Source: an uncultured Prevotella sp.
Lineage (GTDB): Bacteria; Bacteroidota; Bacteroidia; Bacteroidales; Bacteroidaceae
NCBI GenBank assembly: GCA_900550035.1
Contig: URQS01000018.1
Coordinates: forward strand, 1-54,409
DNA: 54,409 nt
Direction of reading: 5' to 3'
The translations under genes were made by a program, and so were the position numbers. Shown here in pieces: positions 17,201 through 24,584 of the stretch (positions within the stretch are counted from its first letter, which is position 1; every line of letters starts with the position of its first letter). The notes under the pieces were generated by a model. It had not been told where the DNA came from. It saw nothing but the letters and a program-made list of their open reading frames with translations, and made no database searches.

Positions 17201-17847
17201 CCTCCCGAACCTACATTATAGTAATAAGCCAGCAATTGGGCCGTATCCCTCACTATGTCGCCACCCGCATCAATCGACATCAAAGCCTCGGTAGACAGGC
17301 GTAGCTGCCCCAAGTAATAAAGATAAGCCGAATAAACTATTGCGAATTCGCTTCGGGCGTAGATGAGTCGGGCACGCTGGCGCTCGTCGAGCAACCCTTC
17401 GTCCTCGTGTATCCGTTTAAGGCAGTCTTGAGCATGCTGCAGATAATGATAGAAGTTCTTGTTCTCCGAACGGCGCTGGCACAGGCGCATAAGCTGAACA
17501 TCGCTCACAAGCTGTTCTATCTGATTGTCAGTCTGTTCGGGTATGCTTGTAAGTATAGTGAAGGCCCTGGCGTAGTTCATACGGGCTATCTCTACAAATG
17601 CCAGATTGTTCAAGGCTTCGGCACGCCCGTCGTCATAATTTTGCGAGAGTTCAAGCGCACGTTTGGCATACGCTCGTGTGGAATCCAGATTCCGGTAATG
17701 ATAGCTGTACGAAACCTCGTTCAGCCTGTCCACCTCTGCACGATTGCCCGTATCGGAGCACGCCACCGATAGCAAAGCCGCCACCGCCAACGGCAATAAC
17801 GTCAGGAGGGTATGAATATATCTGTAGAGTATTGTCTGTATCTGCAT
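14296..17847 (-). CDS. Large membrane sensor kinase: TPR-like sensor, HATPase module, second membrane module (DUF5112/DUF5113-type)
   Basis: 1183 residues. The N-terminus has a lipobox-like LSVAC (Cys30), then a periplasmic helical TPR-like region (about 35-400) and a membrane helix (408-432). A cytoplasmic histidine-kinase ATPase follows, with N box ENARRYTP (611-618), G1 DNGSGMS (640-646) and G2 GHGFGL (670-675). The expected phospho-acceptor helix (about 490-515, ASSVVPLINRL) has no His. The protein continues through a membrane helix (717-736), a second periplasmic stretch, another helix (881-904) and a cytoplasmic module containing SLKHETMYYPSRI (1016-1028), which resembles an H-box, but no ATP-binding motifs. 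I recall Bacteroidota proteins annotated DUF5112/DUF5113 with this layout. No response regulator is adjacent. Ligand unknown. Confidence 0.75.
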   Translation of the reverse strand: MQIQTILYRYIHTLLTLLPLAVAALLSVACSDTGNRAEVDRLNEVSYSYHYRNLDSTRAYAKRALELSQNYDDGRAEALNNLAFVEIARMNYARAFTILTSIPEQTDNQIEQLVSDVQLMRLCQRRSENKNFYHYLQHAQDCLKRIHEDEGLLDERQRARLIYARSEFAIVYSAYLYYLGQLRLSTEALMSIDAGGDIVRDTAQLLAYYYNVGSGGILSGTTHERVVQAEFDNLMRCYLLSRQYHYRYWEANSLQAISEHLQNDDDRRRLTADNMQEIDFVNVDQMPDSLLSGNLAQRALTLFEAYGDVYQISGAWRTLSTSYRNIGDYNSAYACLTNALEKDTAINAAPDLVASIREQMSIVCSAMGDKQRSDYNRNIYLDLQERTRQDRLLEARAEQLSFSLRQLDFMIVAVIVLIAIIIGLLSYFGYLRHKQRRMVSTDKLLAPLDEWKQKCEAKYEEKQEEIEETEDEASMKKSQKEHYGEISVEQRTKIMIASSVVPLINRLTREFDIVSEGNCTPESRDEHLAYAGQLVDSIAECNQQLTKWIRLKQGGLQLNIKSFMVKDVFDVIRRNATDYLRHGITLHVDGNDAVVKADPVLTLFMVNTIAENARRYTPEGGEVKVTAEEADDYVEISIADNGSGMSKEQLDGLFTRKIIKDSTNDKTEGGHGFGLINCKGIIDKYRKTSSIFGVCSISAESEVGQGSRFFFRLPKGVKRVLTITVLFVYQCVMTFASTERFVNVAEMESRARAYADSAYNCNIKGQYNRTVVFADSCISLLNRLYPERIPNASRRKRLMILNGDYPAVAAELQWFRDSVKANYGTILDVRNETAVAALALHDWNLYSYNNAVYIQLFRECSADNTIASYVKTMQQAESNRSVAMIMLIVMFVSIFPAYYLLYYRHRMYYRLCVDKIAEINRVLADETIPSEEKLKRIDILWPEGSLDKNAKRTTDRRPKELHDVVKAIRNSVGEDLIREKEMYEQEELARDVLRRQTMECDRLYVSNSVVDNCLSSLKHETMYYPSRIRQVLDSDELTPEGLVSLRELANYYRMLYTALINQTVHTRYHIGSMDEILTMINYLFAILKRKNGGFPPTRSIMPYGNSYVLLTATLDRCTERVDSHKLFTPYTDDFDYLVCCQIMRDIGDFTGMRGSGIQAYYDADAKFVIKLFVPQMVLENVKM

Positions 17848-17911
17848 AAGTTGTTATAGGGAAGCTTAAGTTATAATAAGAACAAGCGTTCATGACCTTG
17901 GCCTTTTAATG

Positions 17912-17919
17912 CAAATTTA
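17912..17919 (-). promoter_or_regulatory. -7 box for the sensor kinase gene
   Basis: On the minus strand this reads TAAATTTG, fitting TAnnTTTG, about 65 bases upstream of the kinase ATG. No good -33 box is seen, so strength is uncertain. Confidence 0.35.
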
Positions 17920-18004
17920 AGTATAAAAATCGGAAATGACATTATGTTGTTACATAAAAACACGGTTTCCAATATGTACGCCACGGAATTTGGGCTTTTT
18001 TTAT

Positions 18005-18012
18005 TAATTTTG
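18005..18012 (+). promoter_or_regulatory. -7 box for engB-uup
   Basis: TAATTTTG fits the -7 consensus and lies 32 bases upstream of the engB ATG at 18045. A TTTG at 17989-17992 is too close (12 bases) to be an ideal -33 box. Confidence 0.4.
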
Positions 18013-18044
18013 CACAATCGAACACAATAAAAACATTATATATT

Positions 18045-18653
18045 ATGGATATAAAGAAATCAGAATTCACAATATCAGCAGCTACAGTAAGCCAATGTCC
18101 TAAGGACACAAAGCCCGAATTCGCCTTCATCGGCCGTTCCAACGTTGGCAAGTCGAGCCTTATCAATATGCTCTGTAATCACAAGGGACTTGCCAAGACT
18201 TCGGCTACTCCAGGCAAGACTTTGCTCATCAATCACTTTATAATAAATAATGAATGGTATCTTGTCGACCTTCCTGGCTACGGATTTGCCAAGCGCTCGA
18301 AGACCGTACAGAAGAAGCTCGACCAGATGATAACATCGTACATACTCCAACGCGAACAGCTCATTAACACGTTTGTGCTTATCGACATACGCCACGACCC
18401 TATGAAGATTGATACAGACTTCATCAACTGGCTTGGCGAAAGCTCTGTACCCTTTGCCATCATCTTCACCAAGGCCGACAAGCTCGGAACCGTCAAGGCC
18501 AAGCAGAACGCAGCCAAATGGATGAACTCGCTCAATGAGCAATGGGAAGAGTTGCCACCTTATTTCATTACAAGTTCGGAGAAGAAAACAGGACGTGACG
18601 AGGTGCTGACCTACATCGAAGACATTCTGAAATCACTTAAGGAGGGAGAATAA
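18045..18653 (+). CDS. engB: Ribosome biogenesis GTPase EngB (YsxC/YihA)
   Basis: TRAFAC GTPase required for late assembly of the large ribosomal subunit in characterised bacteria. The 202-residue length is typical. G1 is GRSNVGKSSL (30-39), G2 lies in the SATPGKT segment, G3 is DLPGYGFAK and G4 is TKADK; a C-terminal SSEKKTGRDE stretch supplies G5. The gene is followed after 6 bases by the uup-like ABC-F gene, so the two form an operon combining ribosome assembly and a translation factor. Confidence 0.96.
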   Translation: MDIKKSEFTISAATVSQCPKDTKPEFAFIGRSNVGKSSLINMLCNHKGLAKTSATPGKTLLINHFIINNEWYLVDLPGYGFAKRSKTVQKKLDQMITSYILQREQLINTFVLIDIRHDPMKIDTDFINWLGESSVPFAIIFTKADKLGTVKAKQNAAKWMNSLNEQWEELPPYFITSSEKKTGRDEVLTYIEDILKSLKEGE

Positions 18654-18659
18654 CAGAAT

Positions 18660-20435
18660 ATGACACCAATACTTGACGTTCAAAATGTTTCAAAAGCCTT
18701 CGGGGCACACGTACTCTTCGAGAACATCTCATTCTCGATAGGCGAAGGCCAGCACGTAGGACTCATAGCCAAGAACGGTACGGGCAAGACCACCTTACTC
18801 TCGCTCTTGTCAGGCAAGGAGCCTGTCGATTCGGGAAGCATCATATATCGTAAGGATGTACGCGTGAGTTTTCTTGAGCAACAGCCTAAGTTCGACCCCG
18901 AAGAATCTGTGCTCGATGCCTGCTTCAACCACAATGGCGACCCCGACAAAATTCTCAAGGCAAAGCAGATACTTACGCAGCTGCGCATTACCGACCTCAA
19001 TCAGCCTATGAGCCAATTGAGCGGTGGACAGCAGAAACGCATAGCCCTTGCAAATGTCCTCATTACTGAGCCTGACCTGCTTATACTCGACGAGCCAACC
19101 AACCACCTCGACCTCGAGATGATAGAATGGCTCGAAGGCTACCTCTCAAGGGGCAACAAGACGCTCCTGATGGTGACACACGACCGCTACTTCCTTGACC
19201 GCGTTTGCAACCTCATTCTCGAACTCGACAACCATACCATATATTCCTATCGCGGCAACTTCCGCTACTATATGGAGAAACGTCAGGAGCGCATCGATGC
19301 CACACGTGCCGAAATAGAGCGTGCTAACAATCTGTATCGTCGCGAACTGGAATGGATGCGCCGACAGCCACAGGCCCGTGGACATAAGGCACGCTACCGT
19401 GAGGAGGCGTTCTACGACCTCGAAGCCAAGGCTAAGCAACGCATGGAAGAACGACAGATGCGACTCAAGTCGAAGAATGTGTATATCGGCTCGAAGATAT
19501 TCGAGTGCCAGTATGTATCTAAGGCTTTCGACGAGAAGGTCATACTGAAAGACTTCTACTACAACTTCCAGCGCTTCGAGAAGATGGGAATCGTCGGCAA
19601 CAACGGTACGGGAAAGTCCACGTTCATCAAGATGTTGCTCGGCGAGACAGGACCCGACAGCGGACAGTTTGACGTAGGCGACACGGTAAGGTTCGGCTAT
19701 TTCTCGCAGGACGGCATGAAGTTCAACGACCAGCAACGCGTAATAGACGTAATATCTGACATAGCCGAATACATCGACTATGGCGGAGGCAAGCACATCA
19801 CGGCAGGACAGCTGCTGCAACACTTCCTCTTCACCCCCGAGCAGCAATACGACTATGTGTACAAACTGTCGGGTGGCGAGCGCCGAAAGCTCTATCTGTG
19901 TACAGTACTGATGCGCAACCCCAACTTCCTCGTACTCGACGAGCCTACCAACGACCTCGACATACAGACGCTGGAGGTGCTGGAGGAGTATCTGCAGGAC
20001 TTCCCCGGATGCGTCATCATCGTGTCGCACGACCGATTCTTTATGGACAAGATTGTCGACCACCTGCTCGTATTCCGTGGCAACGGTGAGATAAAGGACT
20101 TCCCTGGCAATTACACCCAGTTCCGCGAATGGGAGTCGTTAAAGCCCAAGGCCGAATCAGCCGACAAGCCTAACACCACCTCAGAGAAGAAGGAGAAAAG
20201 AGAGTTTGTAGGCGAGCAACGACGCAAAAAGACGTACAAGGAGAAATGTGAATTCGAGCGCCTTGAGAAGGAAATTGCGGCACTTGAACAAGAGCAGAAG
20301 GCTATAGAAGAAGAACTTTGCAGCGGAACGCTATCGATAGAACAGCTTACCGAGAAAAGCAAACGCCTGCCTATCGTCAAAGAAAACCTCGAAGAAAAGG
20401 AAATGAGGTGGCTCGAACTGTCTGAAATAGACTAA
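18660..20435 (+). CDS. uup: ABC-F ATPase, Uup type
   Basis: 591 residues, two ABC modules and no membrane segments, so a cytosolic ribosome-associated or DNA-related ABC-F protein. Both modules are intact: Walker A AKNGTGKTT (37-45) and GNNGTGKST, signatures LSGGQQ (120-125) and LSGGERR, Walker B ILDEPTNHLD and VLDEPTNDLD. The linker is rich in Arg/Glu. The C-terminal extension (RKKTYKEKCEFERLEKEI onward) is the coiled-coil domain typical of Uup. AAGGAGGG sits 13 bases before the ATG, inside the end of engB. This contrasts with the second ABC-F protein of the window (50725-52341), which has a degenerate site. Confidence 0.88.
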   Translation: MTPILDVQNVSKAFGAHVLFENISFSIGEGQHVGLIAKNGTGKTTLLSLLSGKEPVDSGSIIYRKDVRVSFLEQQPKFDPEESVLDACFNHNGDPDKILKAKQILTQLRITDLNQPMSQLSGGQQKRIALANVLITEPDLLILDEPTNHLDLEMIEWLEGYLSRGNKTLLMVTHDRYFLDRVCNLILELDNHTIYSYRGNFRYYMEKRQERIDATRAEIERANNLYRRELEWMRRQPQARGHKARYREEAFYDLEAKAKQRMEERQMRLKSKNVYIGSKIFECQYVSKAFDEKVILKDFYYNFQRFEKMGIVGNNGTGKSTFIKMLLGETGPDSGQFDVGDTVRFGYFSQDGMKFNDQQRVIDVISDIAEYIDYGGGKHITAGQLLQHFLFTPEQQYDYVYKLSGGERRKLYLCTVLMRNPNFLVLDEPTNDLDIQTLEVLEEYLQDFPGCVIIVSHDRFFMDKIVDHLLVFRGNGEIKDFPGNYTQFREWESLKPKAESADKPNTTSEKKEKREFVGEQRRKKTYKEKCEFERLEKEIAALEQEQKAIEEELCSGTLSIEQLTEKSKRLPIVKENLEEKEMRWLELSEID

Positions 20436-20495
20436 ACGATGCGTTTTTTCAGAATTATTAAAAAATAAAATTGCCTAAAGATTAACGCATATAAA

Positions 20496-20513
20496 TAATT
20501 TTGCGTAAGTTTG
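20496..20513 (+). promoter_or_regulatory. Tandem -7 boxes upstream of lplA-gcv operon
   Basis: TAATTTTG (20496-20503) and TAAGTTTG (20506-20513) both fit TAnnTTTG and lie 40-57 bases before the lplA ATG. ATTG at 20470-20473 could serve as -33 box for the first (22-base spacing). Two overlapping start sites may drive the operon. I see no glycine riboswitch here or upstream of gcvT. Confidence 0.45.
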
Positions 20514-20552
20514 CAACTGTTACCAATAACCTGACGAAATTACACATTATAT

Positions 20553-21539
20553 ATGATATACGTAGCTTTAAATAATACCAGACCTAAAAGAAGGCTCACA
20601 TTCTATCTCGCCATGGAAGAATATATTGCCCGCCACCTCGACAAGGGCGAGTATTTCTTCATGTGGCAGGTTGCCCCGACTGTTATCTTCGGACGCAACC
20701 AGCTCATACAGAACGAGGTGAACATAGAATATTGCCGACAGCACAACATACAGACATATCGTCGCAAAAGCGGAGGAGGCTGCGTCTATGCCGACATGAC
20801 CAACATCATGTTCTCGTACATAACACCCGACGAGAATGTGAGTCTGACATTCAGCAAATATATAGATATGGTGTCGGAAATGCTGCGCAAGCTCGGAATA
20901 CCTGCCGAAACAAGCGGACGCAACGACATAATGATAGAAGGACGCAAGGTGTCGGGCAACGCCTTCTATCACATACCCGGACGCAGCATAGTACACGGCA
21001 CCATGCTATACGACACAAACATAGAGAATATGGTAGGCGCAATAACGCCATCGTGCGAGAAACTCGTGTCGAAAGGAATACAAAGCGTGCGCCAGCACAT
21101 CACACTCCTGAAGGATCACATCAGTCTGGACATAGAAGAGTTCAAGGACTTCACACGACGCAACCTTTGCGACAGCGAAATCATTCTCGACGACGAAGCA
21201 ATAGCCGAAATAGCACACATCGAAGAAGAATACCTCACACCCGAATTCATCTACGGCAACAATCCAAGCTACAACATAACCCGTAGCGGACGCATTGAGG
21301 GCGTAGGCGACTTCGTGATAAGCATGGAGATGAAGAACAATGTGATAAAAGACATCGACATCAAGGGCGATTTCTTCCTCGTGGGCGACATCGGACAGCA
21401 GATTATAGCCAAGCTGCAAGGCACAGCCTACACTATGGATGCAATAAACGCATCCCTGCCTGACCAGCTCGACAACGTGATTCTCAACCTGAAGAAGGAC
21501 GACTTTGTCAATCTTCTGACGAAATACCCCAACAACTAA
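20553..21539 (+). CDS. lplA: Lipoate-protein ligase A
   Basis: Attaches lipoate to lysine of lipoyl domains using ATP. 328 residues with the family motif RRKSGGGCVYADMTN (71-85) that holds the lipoyl-AMP, the catalytic Lys132 in GRKVSGNAFYH (equivalent to Lys133 of E. coli LplA), and a C-terminal accessory domain. The gene heads the glycine cleavage cluster, so GcvH is its obvious substrate. It also implies reliance on scavenged or recycled lipoate, though LipA/LipB could lie elsewhere. gcvT follows after 41 bases. Confidence 0.93.
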   Translation: MIYVALNNTRPKRRLTFYLAMEEYIARHLDKGEYFFMWQVAPTVIFGRNQLIQNEVNIEYCRQHNIQTYRRKSGGGCVYADMTNIMFSYITPDENVSLTFSKYIDMVSEMLRKLGIPAETSGRNDIMIEGRKVSGNAFYHIPGRSIVHGTMLYDTNIENMVGAITPSCEKLVSKGIQSVRQHITLLKDHISLDIEEFKDFTRRNLCDSEIILDDEAIAEIAHIEEEYLTPEFIYGNNPSYNITRSGRIEGVGDFVISMEMKNNVIKDIDIKGDFFLVGDIGQQIIAKLQGTAYTMDAINASLPDQLDNVILNLKKDDFVNLLTKYPNN

Positions 21540-21580
21540 AATAAAGAAATATCATTAAACCTTACAAATACTAATCTTTT

Positions 21581-22669
21581 ATGGAAAAGAAAACGTGCCT
21601 TTATGACAAACATGTAGCTCTCGGAGCCTTGATGCAACCCTTTGGCGGTTTTATCATGCCAATCCAGTATTCAAACATCGCCGACGAGCACAACGCCGTA
21701 CGCCAGCATTGCGGAGTGTTTGATGTTTCACACATGGGCGAAGTGACCGTAAAGGGTCCTGACGCCGAACGATACGTCAACCATATCTTCACCAACGATG
21801 TGCGCGGAGCCGAACCAGGCAAGATTTTCTACGGAATGATGTGCTATGAGAATGGCGGAACCGTTGACGACCTGCTCGTGTACAAGATGGCTGAGAACGA
21901 CTTCTTCCTCGTAATCAACGCTGCCAACATCGACAAGGACGTAGAATGGATGGAAAGTCATCTGGAGGGATACGACGTGGAGTTCAAGAACTGCTCGGAA
22001 CAATACGGACAGCTTGCCGTGCAAGGTCCTGAGGCAGAGCAGGTGGTAGAGGAAGTATTGGGACTGGCTTGCAAGGAGCTAATATTCTACACAACCAAGA
22101 CCATCGACGTAGCTGGTGAGACAGTTATCATCAGTCGCACAGGCTACACAGGCGAGGACGGATTCGAAATATACGCTTCACACGCCTACATCAACGAGCA
22201 ATGGGACAAGCTGCTGGCCTCAGGCCGTTGCAAGCCTTGCGGACTCGGATGCCGCGACACATTGCGCTTTGAGGTAGGACTTCCACTCTATGGCGACGAA
22301 CTTTCCAACGAGATTTCACCCGTAATGGCAGGATTGAGTATGTTCTGCAAACTCGACAAGCCCGAATTCATCGGTAAGGAAGCACTCGTAGAACAGAAGA
22401 CCAACGGTGTAAGCAAGCGAGTGATTGGCATCGAGCTAAGCGACCGAGCCATTCCACGCCACGGCTACAAGATTCTGCACGAAGGCGAAGAGGTTGGCGA
22501 GGTGACCACAGGCTATCATACTATTTCTACCGACAAGTCGGTATGTATGGCTCTTGTTGACGCACGCTATGCCAAGCTCGGCACAGAACTTGAGGTACAG
22601 ATCCGCAAGAAGACTTTCCCCGGCGTAGTGGTGAAGAAGCGCTTCTACGACAAGCATTACAAGAAATAA
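21581..22669 (+). CDS. gcvT: Aminomethyltransferase (glycine cleavage T protein)
   Basis: Transfers the methylene of aminomethyl-lipoyl-GcvH to tetrahydrofolate, releasing ammonia. The 362-residue length is standard. Characteristic segments include GVFDVSHMGEVTV near the N-terminus, FTNDV, YGMMCYENGGTVDDLLVY, and the conserved GYTGEDGFEIY, followed by CGLGCRDTLRFEVGLPLYG. It is the second gene of the lplA-gcvT-gcvH-gcvPA-gcvPB-lpdA run. Confidence 0.97.
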   Translation: MEKKTCLYDKHVALGALMQPFGGFIMPIQYSNIADEHNAVRQHCGVFDVSHMGEVTVKGPDAERYVNHIFTNDVRGAEPGKIFYGMMCYENGGTVDDLLVYKMAENDFFLVINAANIDKDVEWMESHLEGYDVEFKNCSEQYGQLAVQGPEAEQVVEEVLGLACKELIFYTTKTIDVAGETVIISRTGYTGEDGFEIYASHAYINEQWDKLLASGRCKPCGLGCRDTLRFEVGLPLYGDELSNEISPVMAGLSMFCKLDKPEFIGKEALVEQKTNGVSKRVIGIELSDRAIPRHGYKILHEGEEVGEVTTGYHTISTDKSVCMALVDARYAKLGTELEVQIRKKTFPGVVVKKRFYDKHYKK

Positions 22670-22716
22670 TTAAAACTAATAACTTATATATAAACAACTA
22701 ACAACTAATAACATTT

Positions 22717-23097
22717 ATGGCAAAAGTAATTGAAGGACTCTACTATTCTGAGTCACACGAATATGTAAAGATAGAAGGCGATTTTGCATATGTAGGCATC
22801 ACAGATTATGCCCAGAACGCACTCGGCAACGTGGTTTATGTCGACCTTCCCGAAGTGGACGACGAAGTTGAGGCTGACGAGGATTTCGGCGCAGTAGAGA
22901 GCGTTAAGGCTGCAAGCGACCTCATCTCGCCCGTAACCGGTACTGTAGTAGAGGTGAACGAAGCCCTCGAAGACAAACCCGAACTGCTTAACGAGAATCC
23001 GTTCGAAAACTGGATCATCAAGGTTAAGCTCTCTGACACAGCCGAGATTGACAACCTCATGGACGCACAGAGCTATGAGGATTTCTGCAAGGCATAA
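22717..23097 (+). CDS. gcvH: Glycine cleavage H protein
   Basis: Lipoyl carrier protein of the glycine cleavage system. 126 residues, with the lipoylation site Lys64 in ESVKAASDLISPVTG and the usual WIIKVK strand near the C-terminus. Lys64 is the expected substrate of the LplA encoded two genes upstream. A 158-base gap to gcvPA is the longest in the operon and contains a possible long-range stem. Confidence 0.97.
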   Translation: MAKVIEGLYYSESHEYVKIEGDFAYVGITDYAQNALGNVVYVDLPEVDDEVEADEDFGAVESVKAASDLISPVTGTVVEVNEALEDKPELLNENPFENWIIKVKLSDTAEIDNLMDAQSYEDFCKA

Positions 23098-23131
23098 AGA
23101 AATCTGAAATCTTACGGATACAACAAGTCAA

Positions 23132-23221
23132 GGAGTAGGGAATCAGGAGAATAGCGGAACGTTTAGCATAAGCAAGGACTCCGCACTCCCGGTTCCCAGT
23201 TTCTGATTTACTGTATACTCC
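23132..23221 (+). other. Possible long-range stem in the gcvH-gcvPA gap
   Basis: GGAGTA (23132-23137) can pair with TACTCC (23216-23221), and AATCAG (23141-23146) with CTGATT (23203-23208), enclosing a C- and G-rich inner segment. The pairs are short and separated by unpaired bases of unequal length. It may be an mRNA-processing or stabilising element; no known riboswitch pattern is recognised. Confidence 0.3.
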
Positions 23222-23255
23222 CCATTCCTAACTATTAATATCCCCTAATCAAACT

Positions 23256-24584
23256 ATGAACTTCAAGTATTTTCCCCATACCGAGGAAGAGATAAAGCAG
23301 ATGCTTGCGAAGGCCGGAATGGAGTCGCTCGACGACCTCTACTCTGACGTGCCCGAACAGATACGTTTCAAGGGAGAATATGACTTGCCCGAACCCTTGA
23401 GCGAAGCAGGCATACGTACATTCTTCGAGAAATTAGGCAACAAAAACCAGCGTCTCACGGTGTTTGCCGGAGCAGGATGCTACGACCATTACACTCCGGC
23501 AATAGTGCCAAACATCATCTCACGCTCTGAATTCCTCACAAGTTACACTCCTTATCAGGCAGAAATTTCGCAGGGAACACTCCATTATATATTCGAATAT
23601 CAGAGTATGATGGCAGAATTGACAGGTATGGACATTTCCAACGCGTCAATGTACGACGGATCTACCGCTACAGCCGAGGCAGCAATCATGGCTATGGCTT
23701 CGACAAAGAAGACCGATACCGTGCTGATTTCTGGCACAGTAGACCCGAAAATCGTAGATGTTGTTAAAACTTACGCACATTTCCACGGATTTAACGTAGA
23801 AATGATAGCCCAAAACGAGGGTGTTACCGACAAGGCGCAGATGGACGAGCGTCTTGGCAAGGGTGGCGTGGCTGGCGTTATCGTACAGCAGCCTAACTAT
23901 TTTGGCATAGTGGAAGACTACGCAGGATATGCAGATTCTTGCCACGCCAACAAGGCCCTGTTCGTAATCAACAGCATAGCTGCCGACCTTGCCCTACTTA
24001 AGACTCCAGGCGAATGGGGTGCCGACATAGCTGTAGGCGACGGACAGTCACTGGGCATCCCGATGGCGTTCGGAGGTCCGTCAGTAGGCTATATGTGCTG
24101 CACAGAGAAACTGATGCGCAAGATGCCTGGACGCATCGTCGGACAGACTCTTGACAATCGCGGACAACGTGTATTCGTACTCACTCTGCAGGCTCGCGAG
24201 CAGCATATACGCCGCCAGAAAGCCACGTCAAACATCTGCTCTAACGAGTCGCTCATGGCTCTCTTCGTCACCATTTATATGTCGGTTATGGGCAAGGAAG
24301 GGCTCAAGGAGGCTGCACAGATGTCGTACGACGGAGCACACTATCTGCACGACCAGCTGATAGAAACAGGCAAGTTTGAGGACAAATACCCGCAGGGCTT
24401 CTTCAACGAGTTCTGCGTAAGCTATAAGGGCAACGTTGACAGCTTGCAGAAACGCTTTATCGAAAACGGAATTTTGGGCGGCATAAAGGTCAACGACAAC
24501 ACCCTGATGTTTGCCGTAACCGAAAAACGCACAAAGCAAGAAATTGACCAACTCGTAAACATTGTGAAGGAGGAAACGCTATGA
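23256..24584 (+). CDS. gcvPA: Glycine dehydrogenase (decarboxylating) subunit 1
   Basis: N-terminal half of the glycine cleavage P protein in organisms with split P. 442 residues, with FPHTEEEIKQML at the start, GAGCYDHYTPAIV, and YTPYQAEISQGTLHYIFEYQ, all typical of GcvPA. It lacks the PLP lysine, which sits in the partner. It overlaps gcvPB by 4 bases (ATGA), as expected for a heterodimer made in equal amounts. Confidence 0.97.
   Translation: MNFKYFPHTEEEIKQMLAKAGMESLDDLYSDVPEQIRFKGEYDLPEPLSEAGIRTFFEKLGNKNQRLTVFAGAGCYDHYTPAIVPNIISRSEFLTSYTPYQAEISQGTLHYIFEYQSMMAELTGMDISNASMYDGSTATAEAAIMAMASTKKTDTVLISGTVDPKIVDVVKTYAHFHGFNVEMIAQNEGVTDKAQMDERLGKGGVAGVIVQQPNYFGIVEDYAGYADSCHANKALFVINSIAADLALLKTPGEWGADIAVGDGQSLGIPMAFGGPSVGYMCCTEKLMRKMPGRIVGQTLDNRGQRVFVLTLQAREQHIRRQKATSNICSNESLMALFVTIYMSVMGKEGLKEAAQMSYDGAHYLHDQLIETGKFEDKYPQGFFNEFCVSYKGNVDSLQKRFIENGILGGIKVNDNTLMFAVTEKRTKQEIDQLVNIVKEETL

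Noticed and set aside
21540..21580. Glycine riboswitch before gcvT or lplA
   Set aside because: The gap before gcvT is only 41 bases and the region before lplA shows just promoter boxes.
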